A DNA stretch of 7,863 nt from Opitutales bacterium (GTDB lineage Bacteria > Verrucomicrobiota > Verrucomicrobiia > Opitutales > Intestinicryptomonadaceae). The position numbers and the translations under genes were made by a program. The stretch is taken from NCBI GenBank assembly GCA_017526045.1, contig JAFXRX010000103.1, forward strand, positions 1-7,863, given 5' to 3'. Under the pieces are notes generated by a model. That model was not told the origin of the DNA and ran no database searches. It saw only the letters and a list, made by a program, of their open reading frames with translations. Shown piece after piece: positions 6,395 through 7,863 of this stretch (the first letter of the stretch is position 1; every line of letters starts with the position of its first letter).

Positions 6395-7063
6395 TTAGTC
6401 TTTGCGCGCCTTTGCGCCGAGGAACTCGCGCGTTAGGGCTTTGACGGCGGCGGCGGTGTCGGCGGGCTTCAGGACGTCGGAAACCGCAACAATTCTTTGC
6501 GCGCCGGCGTTTGCGACGTCCGCGGCGGTTTTCAAATTTACGCCGCCTATGGCAAACCAGGCAAGCTCGGGCTTCATTTGCGCGGCGAATTTTACAAGCT
6601 CCAAGCCGACGGGAATTCTCCCGGGCTTTGTGGCGGTAGCGTAAATCGGGCCCACGGCAAAATAATTTATGACGCCCGCAAGCGCGTTTGCAGCCTTCGC
6701 CTGCTCGGGCGAGTGCGTGGAAAGCCCAAGCGCTTTGCCTTCGCCCAACATTTCGCGGGCTTTGAAAGGGGAAATGTCGTCCTGGCCAATGTGAAGCCCG
6801 GCGCGCGGCAGCTTTGCGGCAAGCTCGACGTCGTCGTTTATGATGAAAATGGGGGCGTCGGGGGAGCTGAAAAGCGGCAGGATTTCCTCAGCCATTTTGG
6901 CGCGCTCCAAGTTGGACTGCTTTTTGGCTCTAAGCTGAATAATACCGCAGCCGCCCGCAATCAGCTGCTTGCACTTTTCATACATGTTTTGGGGCTCGAC
7001 ATAGCCCGTGTCGAGAATGCCGTAAAAAACGGCGTCTTTTAATTTTTGATTTAAATTGAGCAT
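6395..7063 (-). CDS. thiE: Thiamine phosphate synthase
   Basis: The 222-residue TIM-barrel enzyme joins HMP pyrophosphate and the thiazole phosphate to make thiamine monophosphate in the cytosol. Diagnostic segments on the minus strand are IIQLRAKK (41-48), FIINDD (73-78, pyrophosphate and Mg2+ binding), GLHIGQDD (89-96), GLSTHS (113-118), VGPIYATATKPG (137-148; the TxTK loop that contacts the pyrophosphate) and FAIGGVN (170-176). Length is normal or slightly long. The TenI subgroup lacks catalytic activity, but the motifs kept here (QLR-KK, NDD, GQDD, TxTK) favour a working ThiE. It stands alone: no thiC, thiD, thiM or thiG is adjacent. I saw no TPP riboswitch upstream. The ATG at 7063 follows an A-run with no Shine-Dalgarno. 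Confidence 0.94.
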   Translation of the reverse strand: MLNLNQKLKDAVFYGILDTGYVEPQNMYEKCKQLIAGGCGIIQLRAKKQSNLERAKMAEEILPLFSSPDAPIFIINDDVELAAKLPRAGLHIGQDDISPFKAREMLGEGKALGLSTHSPEQAKAANALAGVINYFAVGPIYATATKPGRIPVGLELVKFAAQMKPELAWFAIGGVNLKTAADVANAGAQRIVAVSDVLKPADTAAAVKALTREFLGAKARKD

Positions 7064-7132
7064 TTTTTTATCGCGCGCTGAAAAAATTTTTATTTACGAA
7101 TATTGTGGTATTTAAACGCCTTTTCTTTCAAG

Positions 7133-7186
7133 CCAAAATTTGTTAGGCAATAAAGTATTTTGCCTAAGCTGCCGAATTTATTTTGG
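7133..7186. repeat. Nested inverted repeat in the thiE/beta-helix divergent spacer
   Basis: The inner arms TTAGGCAA (7143-7150) and TTGCCTAA (7160-7167) are a perfect 8-bp inverted repeat with a nine-base spacer. The outer arms CCAAAAT (7133-7139) and ATTTTGG (7180-7186) are a perfect 7-bp pair around them. There is no T-run suited to a terminator, and both flanking genes point away, so an operator or a leader-RNA structure for thiE is more likely. The rest of the 207-bp spacer is AT-rich with no gene seen. Confidence 0.6.
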
Positions 7187-7214
7187 ATAAATTTTATATG
7201 AAAACTAAAAAAGC

Positions 7215-7240
7215 TTGAAAATGGAACAAAGCTTTATAAT
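7215..7240 (+). promoter_or_regulatory. Candidate promoter of the beta-helix gene
   Basis: TATAAT at 7235-7240 is a perfect -10 consensus, and TTGAAA at 7215-7220 is a fair -35, but the spacing is only 14 bp. Two AAGCTT copies (7211-7216 and 7229-7234), 18 bp apart, overlap this region and might be regulator half-sites. The leader to the ATG at 7271 would be roughly 20-25 bases. Confidence 0.35.
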
Positions 7241-7270
7241 TTAAATACAAAAATCAGTTCTATTTTTGTT

Positions 7271-7863
7271 ATGAAAAATATATGCACAGTTCTTGCGGTT
7301 TTATTATTTACCCTTACAAGCTTTGCAGGCGGGAGGTTTTACGTAACGACTTCGGGCAGCGACTCTAACGACGGCAAAAGCTGGGTAAAAGCCTTTAAAG
7401 ACGTTCAAACGGCAATCGACGCTGCGGCGGCTGTTGCCACCGACGAAAGCCCGAGCGAAGTCTGGATTGCAAAAGGCACATACAAGCACGGCTCGTCGCT
7501 TGTAATGAAAAACAACGTCGCAATATACGGCGGCTTCGCGGGCAACGAAACTTCATTGGACGCCCGCGCAAGCGGCAATGCAACAATCTTAGACGGCGAA
7601 AATTTGGATTATCACGTAATCCATAATGAAAATACAGAAGCAAATCCCTTAACAAGCTCCGCAAAATTGGATTCTGTTGGGATTACAAATGGCAAGTATG
7701 GCATTTATAACTTAAATTTTTCTTCGCCTACAATCGAAAACTGCGTCATAAACGGAAACAGATGGACAGGCATTTGCAACTATGGGGGTTCTTCTCCAAC
7801 TATAACCAACTGTTCAATAAACGCAAATGTAGAAAGCGGCATTATCAACGATACATCTTGCTC
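7271..7863 (+). CDS. Secreted right-handed beta-helix (Pmp/pectate-lyase-like) surface protein, C-terminus cut by window edge
   Basis: ATG at 7271 opens 197 full codons with no stop before the edge. Residues 1-19 (MKNICTVLAVLLFTLTSFA) are a signal peptide, followed by GGRFYVTTSGSDSNDGKSW, the usual start of DUF1565 and choice-of-anchor parallel beta-helix proteins. AFKDVQTAIDAAAA (41-54), VWIAKGTYK (64-72), VAIYGGFAGNETSLDARA (83-100) and ATILDGE (104-110) match the first coils of these proteins, including polymorphic outer membrane proteins and bacterial adhesins. From residue 144 come coils of the form GIxN-SSPTIxNCxINxN. The product is probably exported to the surface or outside. Whether it is an adhesin, a glycan-binding protein or a lyase cannot be said, since the C-terminus (autotransporter barrel or sorting domain) is not in view. 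There is no Shine-Dalgarno. Confidence 0.88.
   Translation, partial: MKNICTVLAVLLFTLTSFAGGRFYVTTSGSDSNDGKSWVKAFKDVQTAIDAAAAVATDESPSEVWIAKGTYKHGSSLVMKNNVAIYGGFAGNETSLDARASGNATILDGENLDYHVIHNENTEANPLTSSAKLDSVGITNGKYGIYNLNFSSPTIENCVINGNRWTGICNYGGSSPTITNCSINANVESGIINDTSC
7700..7837 (+). repeat. 23-residue tandem beta-helix repeats in the surface protein
   Basis: Residues 144-166 (GIYN ... SSPTIENCVINGNRWT) and 167-189 (GICN ... SSPTITNCSINANVES) align without gaps at a 23-residue period, and a third unit begins at residue 190 (GIIN). The shared core SSPTIxNCxINxN is about one beta-helix turn. At the DNA level the copies are only partly similar, so this is protein-level repetition rather than recent duplication. 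Confidence 0.8.

Noticed and set aside
7064..7270. Possible tRNA or small RNA gene in the spacer
   Set aside because: No cloverleaf, no T-loop consensus and very AT-rich; only the nested inverted repeat stands out.
1..7863. CRISPR array, insertion sequence, prophage or toxin-antitoxin module
   Set aside because: No regularly spaced repeats, transposase or integrase motifs, terminal inverted repeats with target duplications, or small paired genes were seen.

Overview
The window looks like chromosomal DNA from a bacterium of the Verrucomicrobiota (Opitutia- or Puniceicoccales-like) or a close PVC relative. This assignment is an inference from gene content: a secreted DUF1080 protein, a family B DNA polymerase in a bacterial housekeeping setting, a YmdB-type phosphodiesterase beside adk, and a Pmp-like beta-helix surface protein. 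Housekeeping genes run roughly 50-60% GC. None of the eight gene starts has a clear Shine-Dalgarno sequence.

Layout from left to right. (1) Positions 1-1511, minus strand: adenylate kinase (adk) followed by a YmdB-family metallophosphoesterase. They share one base (TAATG), so they form a translationally coupled pair. (2) Positions 1512-1593: a divergent spacer with a 10-bp inverted repeat. (3) Positions 1594-3786, plus strand: a complete DNA polymerase II-like family B enzyme with intact exonuclease and polymerase motifs and a C-terminal clamp-binding-like tail. (4) Positions 3837-4487, plus strand: a secreted DUF1080 (3-keto-disaccharide hydrolase-like) gene split by one in-frame TAA, followed by a strong intrinsic terminator. 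(5) Positions 4573-5295, plus strand: hisA, a histidine biosynthesis gene standing alone. (6) Positions 5412-6356, plus strand: an AT-rich glycosyltransferase-like gene of the DUF6625 type behind a near-consensus promoter. (7) Positions 6395-7063, minus strand: thiE (thiamine phosphate synthase), convergent with the glycosyltransferase gene. (8) Positions 7064-7270: a divergent spacer with a nested inverted repeat. (9) Positions 7271-7863, plus strand: the start of a secreted beta-helix protein that runs off the right edge.

The genes do not form one pathway. They are separate short transcription units: nucleotide metabolism and signalling, DNA repair polymerase, glycan degradation, histidine synthesis, surface glycan assembly, thiamine synthesis and a surface protein. 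I did not find a convincing undescribed multi-gene system. The points most worth a second look are the internal stop in the DUF1080 gene, the base-composition break at the glycosyltransferase gene, the missing Shine-Dalgarno signals with possible leaderless starts, and two intergenic inverted repeats.
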